NCBI GenBank assembly: GCA_964570895.1 | Contig: CAZMZD010000010.1 | Coordinates: 1 to 50,925, forward strand | DNA from: RGIG1918 sp964570895 | Lineage (GTDB): Bacteria > Cyanobacteriota > Vampirovibrionia > Gastranaerophilales > Gastranaerophilaceae | Reading direction: 5' to 3' | Length of the DNA: 50,925 nt | Shown: positions 1 through 9,000 of the stretch, piece after piece | Layout of the letters: the number at the start of each line of letters is the position of its first letter | Numbering within the stretch: position 1 is the first letter of the stretch | The notes under the pieces: model-generated | The model's database searches: none | The model's input: only the letters and a program-made list of their open reading frames with translations | Told to the model about the DNA's origin: nothing | Made by a program: the position numbers and the translations under genes

Positions 1-626
1 GAAACGCTGACCAAGACTCTAAATTCATCCGTCAATCAGGTGGTAAAGGTCAATATGGTCACGTTAAAGTTAAAATCAGCCCTGCAGGCGAAAACGAAGG
101 CTTTGTATTTGAAAACAAAATCGTCGGTGGTGCAATTCCTAGAGAATACATCGAACCTGCAAGAAAAGGTATGGAAGAAGCTCTTGAAGGTGGTATCTTA
201 GCCGGTTATCCTATGATTGACGTAAAAGTTGAACTTTATGATGGAAGCTACCACGAAGTTGACTCTTCTGAAATGGCGTTCAAAATCGCTGGTTCTATGG
301 CAATCAAAGAAGGTACTAAAAAAGCTCAACCATGCATTCTTGAACCTATGATGAAAGTTGAAATCGAAATTCCTGATGAATTCACAGGCACAATCATCGG
401 TGACATTTCTCGTCGTCGTGGCCGTATCGAAGGTCAAGAACCATTAGGAAACACAGGCAACGTAATCGTTAGAGCAATTGTTCCGCTCGCTAACATGTTT
501 GGTTATGCTACAGACTTGAGATCAAACACACAAGGCCGCGGCACATTCTCTATGGAATTCAAATGCTACGAACAAGTTCCAAGAAACGTTGAAGAAGAAA
601 TTATTGCAAAAGCAAACGGAAAATAA
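1..626 (+). CDS. fusA: Elongation factor G, C-terminal part (5' truncated by window edge)
   Basis: This is the C-terminal part of the ribosomal translocase EF-G, a cytosolic GTPase that moves tRNA and mRNA through the ribosome. The reading frame is open from base 3 with no start inside the window, so the gene begins upstream. The first visible residues contain RQSGGKGQYGHV, the hallmark of EF-G domain IV. The stretch GGAIPREYIEPARKG follows, then the domain V signature RRRGRIEG and the typical ending RSNTQGRGTFSMEF. The GTPase domain lies outside the window. A strong terminator follows 20 bp after the TAA stop, so no tuf gene is co-transcribed, unlike the usual str operon order. The last ~50 bp of the gene plus its terminator are copied again at 1424-1490. 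Identity is secure; whether this is the only EF-G copy in the genome cannot be seen. Confidence 0.96.
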   Translation, partial: NADQDSKFIRQSGGKGQYGHVKVKISPAGENEGFVFENKIVGGAIPREYIEPARKGMEEALEGGILAGYPMIDVKVELYDGSYHEVDSSEMAFKIAGSMAIKEGTKKAQPCILEPMMKVEIEIPDEFTGTIIGDISRRRGRIEGQEPLGNTGNVIVRAIVPLANMFGYATDLRSNTQGRGTFSMEFKCYEQVPRNVEEEIIAKANGK

Positions 627-645
627 TCCAAAAATGCAATATAAT

Positions 646-674
646 AAAAAGCGGCTCTTTTGAGTCGCTTTTTT
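646..674 (+). terminator. Rho-independent terminator of fusA
   Basis: GCGGCTC (651-657) pairs with GAGTCGC (662-668), with one G-T wobble. The stem is extended by A5/T5 pairing and ends in a T-tract. It lies 20 bp after the fusA stop. Confidence 0.85.
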
Positions 675-705
675 AATTTGTATTAACAAATTGCGGAAAT
701 TCAGA

Positions 706-1314
706 TTATTGCACACCTAAATATTTTCTTGAACGCGTGCATGGGTTGTTCCATCCGGTGCATGCCCCGACATCCCCGTTTTCTTCTACTGTTAGCGTAA
801 TAATGTCGTATGCTTTTTTGCTATCCATATCAACATCTTCCGAAAAATTTCGTGCGTCAATAGAATCAACGGTGGTTTTAGTTGGCCCGTCTGATCCGTT
901 TAAATCCACATTTAACACAAAAGTGCACCCAAAAGGCGTTCTTTCGCCTGCAGTATAGCAGCCATTTCCTCCCTAGCCGTAAGAGTAAAATATCATTCCA
1001 TCAGGAGTTTGTATTACTGCTGCATTTGTATCGCTATCTCTTTTAATTGCTTTAAGCGTGCTTGTTCCGTCCTCTTCTCCGTCCAACAGCCATTGAAGAA
1101 TTTCAACATGTTCTGCAGCCCCCATTGGCACGCTTGCAATCTTTAAATCTATTGCATTTTGAAGAGTTGATTGAGCTTTCTTTGCTAGTGCTGCGAATTT
1201 CTTTTCGCTTGATTGTTGCATGATTGCAGGGATTGTGACTGCTGCAATGACACCAATTATTGCAAGTACTAAAAGTACTTCTGCAAGCGTGAAAGCTGTT
1301 TTTTTATTATTCAT
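706..1314 (-). pseudogene. Type IV pilin-like protein interrupted by an in-frame TAG
   Basis: The N-terminus MNNKKTAFTLAEVLLVLAII is a prepilin leader: a short basic segment, a peptidase site before FTLAE, then a long hydrophobic helix. Such (pseudo)pilins build type IV pili or type II secretion filaments. The frame runs from ATG 1314 through residue 113 (...MIFYSYG) and meets TAG at 973-975. It continues in the same frame with GGNGCYTAGERTPFGC... to TAA at 706-708, giving about 202 codons in all. The downstream part has paired cysteines and a globular composition typical of pilin heads, so both pieces belong to one gene. TAG ends other genes here (flagellin, rplQ), so a nonsense mutation or base error is more likely than readthrough. 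The gene lies between two copies of the fusA tail, which suggests it was inserted there. Confidence 0.75.
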
Positions 1315-1423
1315 ATATTTAAACCTCGTTTAAATTAGTAAGTAACCCTCGATATTTTTAATGTCGTCTTCTTTTGGAAAAACTTTAATTTTAAATGAAT
1401 GTTGAGTATGGCATTATCACAAA

Positions 1424-1490
1424 AAACAAACGGAAAATAATCCAAAATGCAATATAATAAAAAGCGGCTCAAAAGAGTTGCTTTGTTGCT
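1424..1490 (+). repeat. Second copy of the fusA 3' end and terminator
   Basis: Bases 1424-1470 repeat 608-657 almost exactly: the last codons of fusA, its TAA, and the first arm of its terminator. A variant hairpin follows (GCGGCTC-AAAA-GAGTTGC plus T-tract). The two copies flank the pilin-like gene. The T-tract side overlaps the stop codon of the minus-strand glycosyltransferase. Confidence 0.85.
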
Positions 1491-1493
1491 TTT

Positions 1494-2333
1494 TTAAATT
1501 AGCCCCCAATGTTTTGTGAGATAAAATTCTTTTCCGAGTATAGTAATAACTTTATATTGTTTTCTTGCACCGTTTCTTGTAGAAAAAATATTTTTTAAAA
1601 ACGAATTTTTAATTTTTCTCTCGTTTTCAAGTCTCGGTATCAATTTGAAAACTTCTTCTTTTGAAAAATATTTTAATATTATTGTATCTAATTCTTCATT
1701 TGTAATGCTGCTTTGGCTTTCGGATGTTGATATCCCGCCAAGTTTAAAGTTTGAAACTATATCAGGTATTTGTTCGAATTTTGCTCCGTTTGCAATAAAT
1801 TCAAGCCATTTTTCATAATCGCTGACGATTTTATATTTTTCATCATATAAACCAAACTTATCAAACAACTCTCTTTTTATAAAACTTGCTTGATGATTTA
1901 CCCCTCCCTCAAAGAAAAATTCCTTGTCAATTCTTTTTGGAAGTGAACTAACCCAATTTAAGCCGTTGTCCTCGCGAATATGGTTTGCGTTTCCGCAATA
2001 AACATCCGCTTTGCCATTTTTCAGATAAGTGTAAACATCCTTTAAGGTATTTGTGCAATAATATGAATCGCCTGCGTTTAAAAAATTTAAGTATTCTCCG
2101 CTTGCAAGTTGAATTCCTTTATTCATCGCGTTATATACGCCATCATCCGGCTCTGAAATGAATTTATTAATTCTGTATTTATATTTTTCAAAAATATCTT
2201 GAAATTCTTTTCTGCTACCGCCATCTACAACTATCCATTCAAAATCTTGCCAAGTTTGATTTACAACACTCTCGAGCGTTTCTTCAAGATTTTTTTCATT
2301 ATAGTTGACGGTAATTACTGTTAATTTTTTCAT
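1494..2333 (-). CDS. Family 2 glycosyltransferase
   Basis: This is a GT-A fold glycosyltransferase of 279 residues that transfers a sugar from a nucleotide donor, probably to a lipid-linked or surface glycan, at the cytoplasmic face of the membrane. Visible motifs are TVITVNYNE at the start of the Rossmann-like domain, IVVDGGS (nucleotide binding), SEPDDGVYNAMNKG and FLNAGD (the DxD-equivalent region). This set resembles WcaE/PGL-type family 2 enzymes. The frame is also open from a TTG at 2342, but ATG at 2333 sits 2 bp after the stop of the upstream gene and is preferred. It forms a two-gene unit with the GT-D-like gene at 2336-3316, which suggests both act on one glycan. The acceptor and donor sugars cannot be told from sequence. 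Confidence 0.85.
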   Translation of the reverse strand: MKKLTVITVNYNEKNLEETLESVVNQTWQDFEWIVVDGGSRKEFQDIFEKYKYRINKFISEPDDGVYNAMNKGIQLASGEYLNFLNAGDSYYCTNTLKDVYTYLKNGKADVYCGNANHIREDNGLNWVSSLPKRIDKEFFFEGGVNHQASFIKRELFDKFGLYDEKYKIVSDYEKWLEFIANGAKFEQIPDIVSNFKLGGISTSESQSSITNEELDTIILKYFSKEEVFKLIPRLENERKIKNSFLKNIFSTRNGARKQYKVITILGKEFYLTKHWGLI

Positions 2334-2335
2334 AC

Positions 2336-3316
2336 TTACCAATAGCAGCCGTTTTCCACTTTTTCTAACCCTTTTGGTCTTTCATCTTCGCTTGGGCGCA
2401 CCCAATGTTCGTTAGTGGGTATAATTTGTTCTGTTTCCCAACGTTTGCCCGTTATACCAAATAATATTTGACAAGCTCCGCCCATGTGTACGGCTTTTTT
2501 GCCGAGTTCTTTGCAATAATTTGCTAGGAACATTCCATAAGCACCACAGCCTATGAGTGCAATATCGAAATCAATTTTAGATATTTCGTCCTTCATATAA
2601 TCTAATGCATCAAACCAAGTTTCAAAAGGTAAATTTTCTTTTTCGTCCGCAATGCTTTGTACGGCCTTTAAAGTGATTAATTCAAAATCAGGAAGCACAT
2701 CTTCATTGTTAAATAATAATTTCCTTTTTTCATATTGCGATTTTATTGTTTTGGAAAACGGATGTACGACTAAAACTTTCTTTCCTTTTAAAACCCTTGA
2801 CCACGGCTTTTCTGATTGGATGTTCAAACTGCCAATAGAGTTGATTGTGGCAAATTTATAGTTTGTGCCAAATTTTTTCATAATTTCGAATTCAGATTCA
2901 AAAAAATTAATTCCTAAAATATCAATGTTTGGAACAATTTCTAGCATTTCTGACGCAAACCTTGAAATGCTGTTATCATCAGCAGGAAAAAAGCCTGCAT
3001 TGTTTGTGATGCCAAATTTGTTTTGAAAACTATATTTTCTAATTTTATTATTTTTGATAAATTGGTCCAAAATATCTAGTTCCAAGGTTCCAAATCTGCA
3101 CACCAAGCTTGGTTTATTCTTTATTAATTCTTTGTATATTAAATCCACTCCGCATTGTTTGTCGTAAATGTATTTGAAGTTTTCATAGTTTCTCAAAATT
3201 TCAGGAACGCTCCTGTCTAATATTTCGTTTCCAAAGTATTTGTTTCTTAAAACTGCTCTTTTTTCTTTAGAGGGCACAAAGTTGATTAAAAATTTTAATA
3301 AACAATTCTTTTCCAT
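2336..3316 (-). CDS. Putative GT-D fold (DUF1792-like) glycan transferase
   Basis: A soluble protein of 326 residues with no signal peptide. Residues near 72-80 read LVCRFGTLELDIL, like the R-FG-E-L motif of GT-D fold glycosyltransferases. Later segments VLVVHPFSKTI and ALIGCGAYGMFLANYCKELG give a second alpha/beta lobe with a glycine-rich loop, followed by HMGGACQILFGI, a pattern also seen in that family. GT-D enzymes transfer glucose in serine-rich adhesin glycosylation or in polysaccharide synthesis. The gene is upstream of and nearly abuts a family 2 glycosyltransferase (2 bp gap), which supports a glycan role. Family membership is a motif-based inference and the exact reaction is unknown. 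It could instead be an uncharacterised polysaccharide-locus protein of the same fold. Confidence 0.55.
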   Translation of the reverse strand: MEKNCLLKFLINFVPSKEKRAVLRNKYFGNEILDRSVPEILRNYENFKYIYDKQCGVDLIYKELIKNKPSLVCRFGTLELDILDQFIKNNKIRKYSFQNKFGITNNAGFFPADDNSISRFASEMLEIVPNIDILGINFFESEFEIMKKFGTNYKFATINSIGSLNIQSEKPWSRVLKGKKVLVVHPFSKTIKSQYEKRKLLFNNEDVLPDFELITLKAVQSIADEKENLPFETWFDALDYMKDEISKIDFDIALIGCGAYGMFLANYCKELGKKAVHMGGACQILFGITGKRWETEQIIPTNEHWVRPSEDERPKGLEKVENGCYW

Positions 3317-3441
3317 ATTTTTTGTTCCTGTTTAAGAAATATATATGCCATGTTACCACATAAATATTTTAGTAAAGTGATGTGTTGCGTAATTTTATAT
3401 ACATTCTTAAACCTGTATTCTTGTAATAGAAAGTAGTTTTT

Positions 3442-3756
3442 ATGAATATCAAGGTTTTACTCGGAAAAAGAATTAAAGAATTGCGCGTGGCAAAGAAAAT
3501 TACGCAAGCGCAATTAGCAGAGGCTATTGGGGTTGAGCCAAGAAGCATTAGCCGTATTGAGTCCGGTTTTCATTTTCCGAAAGATGAACACATTAAAAGC
3601 ATTTCAGGGGTTCTTGGTGCTGAAATTGAAGATCTATTTAATTTTTCACACGTTGATAATAAAAACATAAAAGAAAAAATTGAAGTTTTGATAAATTCTG
3701 CCACACAGAAAGAATTGGTCTTGATTTATAAAATAATTAAAAATATATTGAAGTAG
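3442..3756 (+). CDS. XRE-family helix-turn-helix transcriptional regulator
   Basis: A 104-residue DNA-binding protein. Residues 7-65 form a Cro/cI-type HTH: LGKRIKELRVAKKITQAQLA, then EAIGVEPRSISRIESG (the recognition helix), then a third helix ending LGAEIEDLFNF. The remaining ~40 residues form an amphipathic helix (IKEKIEVLINSATQKELV...) that may mediate dimerisation. The ribosome binding site is weak (GAAAG about 10 bp before ATG). The gene stands alone, downstream of and divergent from the glycosyltransferase pair and 82 bp upstream of the Ycf45-type ATPase, which has its own promoter. Targets cannot be predicted. Confidence 0.85.
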   Translation: MNIKVLLGKRIKELRVAKKITQAQLAEAIGVEPRSISRIESGFHFPKDEHIKSISGVLGAEIEDLFNFSHVDNKNIKEKIEVLINSATQKELVLIYKIIKNILK

Positions 3757-3766
3757 TTTTAACAAG

Positions 3767-3795
3767 TTGTAAAACTCCAAAAAATTGTTTATAAT
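3767..3795 (+). promoter_or_regulatory. Sigma-70-type promoter for the R3H ATPase gene
   Basis: TTGTAA at 3767-3772 and a perfect TATAAT at 3790-3795, with a 17-bp spacer, lie 43 bp before the ATG at 3839. A GAAAGG ribosome binding site is at 3827-3832. Confidence 0.7.
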
Positions 3796-3838
3796 ATAGA
3801 TAGCTTATTAGCTCGAAGTAGTTTTTGAAAGGCTTTGA

Positions 3839-5413
3839 ATGAACGAAACTCAGTTCCGCAACGATTTAAACGCTCTGCTTGATATTCTGCCTCAAAAAAT
3901 TAAAAGAAATATTCAAAGCGGCCTGCTTGATGACGCAATTGAAATTGTGCTTGATATTGGGCGCATTCCAGAAATTAGGTTTGGCAATGGAAAAATTATG
4001 TACATAGGTTCCGACGCCACAAGTCGCGAAGATATTGACTATATTGTGTCCCACGTCGCAGAATTTACTTCGGACAACCGTTCAGGCATTCCCGGAACTC
4101 TTCACAGAATTAGTGCTATAAGAAACCGTCAAGGCAAAGTAATTGGGCTCACTTGCCGTATAGGTAGAGTAATTACAGGCACAATTGCTTGCATTCAAGA
4201 TTTTGTAAAACAAAATAAAAGTATTCTTTTCCTTGGGCGCCCCGGGGTCGGCAAAACGACGAAACTCCGTGAAATTTCTCGCCTTGTGGCAGATGAAATG
4301 GGAAAACGCGTTGTAGTTGTCGATACTTCAAATGAAATTGCAGGCGATGGCGACGTTGCGCACCCTGCAATCGGAAAAGCCCGCAGAATGCAGGTTCCGC
4401 AGCCTGAATTTCAAAAAGACATTATGATTGAAGCGGTTGAAAACCATACGCCCGAGGTTATTGTGGTTGATGAAATCGGGAACGAATTTGAAGCGCAAGC
4501 GGCAAGAACAATCGCGGAACGTGGTGTTATGTTGATTGCAACAGCGCACGGCAACACTCTTGAAAACCTTATTAAAAACCCTGTTATGAACGACCTTGTG
4601 GGCGGTGTTCAATCGGTTACTTTGGGTGACGATGAAGCAAAACACAGAGGCTCGCAAAAGACTGTTTTAGAGCGCGAAAAACACCCGACTTTTGATATTG
4701 TAATTGAAATTATAGATAGAAACACTCTTGCGGTTTATAAAGACACGGCAGAGGCTGTTGACCACATTTTGCGCGGTTGGCCAATCACTCCTGAAATTAG
4801 GAAAGTTGACCAAACAACCCCAATTCAGCCTTCCAAAGAGGAAGCGCCTAAAGAACATAAAGAAGATGAAAAAAGTTCTTTGAGCTTTGGTTTTAATCGC
4901 CAGAAATATATTGACGCGACGAAAAAACATAAAAAGTTCTATATTTACGCAGTTTCTCGCTCGATTGTGGATAAGATTATTGAGCGGCTTGATATTTCAG
5001 CTGAAATTGTGCGGAATATTGAGGACGCAGATTTTGTAATTGCGCATAAGAATTTTGCAAAAGGTGGCACGAAAATTTTATCTGTTGCAAATGAATATCA
5101 TCTTCCGGTGTTTTTTGTGCGCACAAATTCTATGTCACAAATTCAAAAAGTGCTAAAAGACGCGCTTAATTTGACCCAAGGGGATATGGAAGAGCGCCCT
5201 GTTGTTGGGTATTTAGATGAAGCGGAAGTTGCGCTGAATGAAGCCCGTGCGGCGATTGCAAAAATTCAAGAAGGTTCTGAAGCAATTGACCTTGAGCCGC
5301 AACCCACGCACATTAGAAAACTTCAGCATGAATTAATTGAGGCACACGGGTTGTCCTCAAAAAGCATAGGGGAAGACAGCTCCCGCCACATCAGAGTGTG
5401 CGAACCTGAGTGA
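3839..5413 (+). CDS. R3H domain-containing AAA ATPase, Ycf45/SpoIIIAA-like
   Basis: A 524-residue cytosolic P-loop ATPase. Walker A GRPGVGKTT is at residues 133-141, followed by VVDTSNEIAGDGD. Walker B EVIVVDEIG is at 206-214, then ATAHGNTLENL, the pattern of the SpoIIIAA/Ycf45 ATPase family. An acidic/lysine linker (about 310-350) is followed by a second alpha/beta region. The C-terminus (about 490-524) ends LQHELIEAHGL...SSRHIRV, an R3H-type single-strand nucleic-acid-binding domain. The full architecture is the plastid/cyanobacterial Ycf45 form, which supports a cyanobacterial-relative host. The biological role of the family is not established; nucleic-acid-linked ATPase activity is inference. 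The start is fixed by GAAAGG at 7-bp spacing and by the promoter upstream. The stop is TGA. Confidence 0.85.
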   Translation: MNETQFRNDLNALLDILPQKIKRNIQSGLLDDAIEIVLDIGRIPEIRFGNGKIMYIGSDATSREDIDYIVSHVAEFTSDNRSGIPGTLHRISAIRNRQGKVIGLTCRIGRVITGTIACIQDFVKQNKSILFLGRPGVGKTTKLREISRLVADEMGKRVVVVDTSNEIAGDGDVAHPAIGKARRMQVPQPEFQKDIMIEAVENHTPEVIVVDEIGNEFEAQAARTIAERGVMLIATAHGNTLENLIKNPVMNDLVGGVQSVTLGDDEAKHRGSQKTVLEREKHPTFDIVIEIIDRNTLAVYKDTAEAVDHILRGWPITPEIRKVDQTTPIQPSKEEAPKEHKEDEKSSLSFGFNRQKYIDATKKHKKFYIYAVSRSIVDKIIERLDISAEIVRNIEDADFVIAHKNFAKGGTKILSVANEYHLPVFFVRTNSMSQIQKVLKDALNLTQGDMEERPVVGYLDEAEVALNEARAAIAKIQEGSEAIDLEPQPTHIRKLQHELIEAHGLSSKSIGEDSSRHIRVCEPE

Positions 5414-5511
5414 AGTTAAAATCGTAGCCCGTAGGTCAGGCACAGCCTGACGAAACAAAACCGTTGGTGAATATAAACGCACCTTGCCGCTGTCATAAAT
5501 CTAATTTTTTA

Positions 5512-5800
5512 AATTTTTATCACAAAAGCAGAAAGAGGGAGAGGTTTTGCGGTCACAGCTATAATTGTAACGCACAGGGCATATTTTTGTTAAATAGCTT
5601 TTCGCAAAAGCTCGACTGCGATTTCTGAGATAAAAATTTGAAAAATGGCAGGAACTAAGCAAGAGCCCATGTTTCTTTCTTTTTGTTTCGTTTTTACCAA
5701 AGGTATCACCTTATTTCTAACACTCGCAAGCTCGCGTAAGAACTAAGGGGTTCTTTCTTTGCGTTACGGCGCTTGAGTGTCAAAGAAAGAAAAATGAAAA
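5512..5800 (+). repeat. Long dispersed repeat, copy 1 (inverted relative to copy 2)
   Basis: This matches the reverse complement of about 44724-44951 over nearly its whole length, including GAGGTTTTGCGGTCAC, TTAAATAGCT and the terminal hairpin. It carries ~65 extra bases (about 5690-5752) absent from the other copy. The hairpin at its end pairs CTTTCTTTG with CAAAGAAAG around the loop CGTTACGGCGCTTGAGTGT. A diverged hairpin-only relative is at 11402-11440. Confidence 0.8.
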
Positions 5801-5837
5801 AGAACAAAAAAATAAATGTGATGTTTCATTATTTGAT

Positions 5838-5899
5838 AAGATCCTGAACAGCTTGAAAATTACGGCTTCACCTCATTTTCTACGCTTTCAGGATGACAG
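5838..5899 (-). repeat. 62-bp palindromic element, copy 1
   Basis: A reverse-orientation copy of the element found at 11232, 20249, 42676 and 44621. It starts ATCCTGAACAGCTTGAAAAT, ends CTTTCAGGAT, and folds into a long imperfect hairpin. Confidence 0.85.
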
Positions 5900-6068
5900 A
5901 TTATATTTTTGCGCCACCCCATTCAAACTCTCCCCCAAACGTACTATTTCCCACCCCGCAACCTTTAAAACCTCTCAAAAAACATCTATAATCAAGCTAG
6001 AGATATTATCGATATATAATAGCCATAGTTTAGACTACCGCTATCAGTACTTCCAACAGTAGCGTAGT

Positions 6069-9000
6069 ATGGCAATTAAAGTTCACTCAGACAATTTAAT
6101 ATTTTTAAATAACCTGAACCAAGCGAGCGATAGGTTGGCAACGGCTATGGGAAGGTTATCAACCGGCGCAAGGATACAAAGCGCAGGCGATGACGCTGCC
6201 GGTTTTATGATATCAAAAGGGTTGGAAGTTACTCAACGTGGACTTAATACAGCTAACAACAACATTCAAACAGGCGTTTCGCTTCTTGGAATTGCAGAAG
6301 GCTCAATTAAAACAATGCTCTCTTCTCTATACAGAGTGCGCAATTTAGCCCTTCAATCAAGCAACGGCGTATATTCAGACACAGAAAGAAGTGCAATGCA
6401 AATGGAAGTGGATTCTTTATTCGACGAAATCGTAAGAACAAAGAATACGACTGAATTTAACGGAGTGAATTTATTCGGGCAACAAATTTATAAAGATAAA
6501 TCTGAAACTTTTATCGATAATGAAACAACGGCGGCAACATCTCTTTTAAGCTACACCCCAAGCGCAAATGGCGCAAACAGCGCAGCCACATTAACTACAT
6601 CAGCTACACAAACATCAACCACACAGAGTGAACAACAAGGCGCAATTTCGCGCGCAATCAATGAAAGCGAGCAATCTCAAGGCGCAATCGCGCGCGCCAT
6701 TTATGAGGGCGAACAACAGGGCGAAGTTTCCCTTTTAAGCGCAAACCCCACCACACGAGCCTCTTCAAGAAGCGCTTCAAACCTGATTGAAGGCACGATA
6801 AGCCTTTCTTCAGGTAAATCTAAAACCTTATCTTTTGGGGATAAAGTCTATACGTTTACAGACTGGGGCAGCGGAAAAACTGCAAACACCTGCTCTTATT
6901 CCTATAACACTGAAACGGGAAGGCTCACCATCTCTGACACTTATGCTATGGAAATCATAGCAGGCTCCGGCCAAGAAGATGACATTCTTGTTAACAATGC
7001 TGGAAACTATACTTTTGTATACGCAGGCGATATGGACGATAGAATAGAGGTTAATGGCAATGGGACAAGTATACATATTTACGGTGAAAATGGCAACGAC
7101 ACGATAATTGACAACACAACAACTGAGTACTGGGCAGCAATGCACGGTGGCAATGGCGACGACACCATATATTTAAACAAAAATCTAGGTAGAGCTTTTG
7201 GAGGCACGGGAAATGACACAATTTATGTAAATGGAAACAAAAACACGGTTTACGGGGAAGCAGGCGACGATAATTTTATAGTTCAAGGCGATGGAAATTT
7301 TTTGCTTGGTAATACAGGCACAAACACAATGACAGACAATGGCACAAACACAGGATATTATAACATCTCTGGGCTTGAAGACCATAACCCAATGTCTGGC
7401 GAAATTTTGCTTGGAACCAATAAAGTTGACTTAAAATTTGAAGATAAGGTCTATACAGTATCTGTGCCTGGTAATTTAAGTGTTTGGTATTCATATAACG
7501 CCGCAACTAAAACGGTTACGTTTGGTGGAAGCTACGCCAATATCGTGGCTGCAGATAATCAAATAAACAATGTTATTCTTAATAACTCGGATATGATATA
7601 CACCGGCGGCTCTGGCGGAGAAGACAATATAACGGTGCGAGGCGGACAAACAACAGTAAACCTTGGCACAGGAAAAAATACTGTTACGTTGGCTAGCAAC
7701 TACAACTCAATTTATACAAACGGCGGGGAAGACACAATTAATATAAAATCAGAAAATAATTATGTTTCTTGTTCTTCATCAGGAAGCGCCAATATCACGG
7801 TTGCAAGCGGCAAAAACAACAATATCATCAACGGGGGGGGGAATAGCAGCCTTACCATCACAACCAATAGCACATCCACAGGGTTCATAAATTGCTCTGC
7901 TTCAGGTTATAGCGACTATCTTCCATCAAAGGGCACGCTATTTTTAAAACCAACCGAAACATTTGATCTTACATTTATGGAAGGAACTGAACACGAGGCA
8001 AGCTACACGATAAAAAGTCGATATTCAAGCGGCAGCGTCAATGTGTCTAAACTTAAATATTCATGCGATACAACAACAGGGTTTATAACATTTGATTCTG
8101 GCCACAATTCAAATGCAATAACAGTAACCGCGCATGATGGACAAGACGATAAAATAACAATATCTGGCAACAATGTTTATTTATACACAGGCGATGGCGA
8201 TGATATTGTAAATTCATACGTTACCTATAATTCGCAAATTTACACAGGGGATGGAAATGACACTTTAAACATTTTACGTTCAGGCAGCGTAAACAATCGA
8301 CCTCAATATTATACGCAGGCAGGGAACGACACGGTAACTATTGCGGATGGAATTGCATATACCAACCTTTACACAGGCGATGGCGACGACACAATCGAGG
8401 TAAATGGCTCTGTAAACTATATATATGCAGGAGACGGAGCTGACACCATCACAATGAACAAGAGCGGAAACTCAATTTATGCAGGAGATGGCGACGACAC
8501 TGTGTATCTTAATGCTTCAAACGATGGATGGGTTACTGACCTTGGCGCAGGGGATGACACCGCATACATCAACGCAAACAATGCAGGAAACATTGTTGGG
8601 GGCGATGGGGACGATGATTTCACGGTTGCAGATGGTGTTTCAGGTGCATTTGTGGACGGAAACGCTGGCATGAACAGGCTTTTAGGCGACGCGAGCGGCA
8701 CATACCGCTATAACATTGAAGGTTACGAGAACATGCTTCCTAAAAAAGGCTCTATTGCAATTGCAGGTTCTGACACGATTGAAATTGATATCCTCGGGCA
8801 AACATACACGGTATACAACAGAAACACATTGTCTTCCATTTTAAAATTCGATTACAATGAAACCACAGGGCAGATGACATTTGACGGCTCAGGCTTTACT
8901 ATAACATCAGCCGCGGGGCAGGCAAATAACGTGGTCGTAAATGGCGATTATATGTATTTTTATGGAAGCGATGAAAACGACACAATAAAAATGACAGGCG

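Larger units (their letters stand above)
5414..6068. repeat. Repeat island 1 (intergenic, no gene)
   Basis: There is no supported gene in these 655 bp. It holds a GTAGGTCAGGC/GCCTGAC hairpin (5430-5452), the long dispersed repeat (5512-5800) and one copy of the 62-bp palindromic element (5838-5899, reverse orientation). A weak candidate promoter for the flagellin gene (TTTAAA 5964-5969, 17 bp, TATAAT 5987-5992) lies at its end. The short open frame at 5853-6062 is built on the repeat and looks non-coding. Confidence 0.75.

Noticed and set aside
706..1314. Genetic code change with TAG read as an amino acid
   Set aside because: TAG terminates several clear genes here (flagellin at 11043-11045, rplQ at 26862-26864, the XRE regulator at 3754-3756), so the code is standard.
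5853..6062. 69-residue open frame before the flagellin gene
   Set aside because: It is built on the 62-bp repeat, has no ribosome binding site and no family resemblance, and matches the spurious MscS extension.
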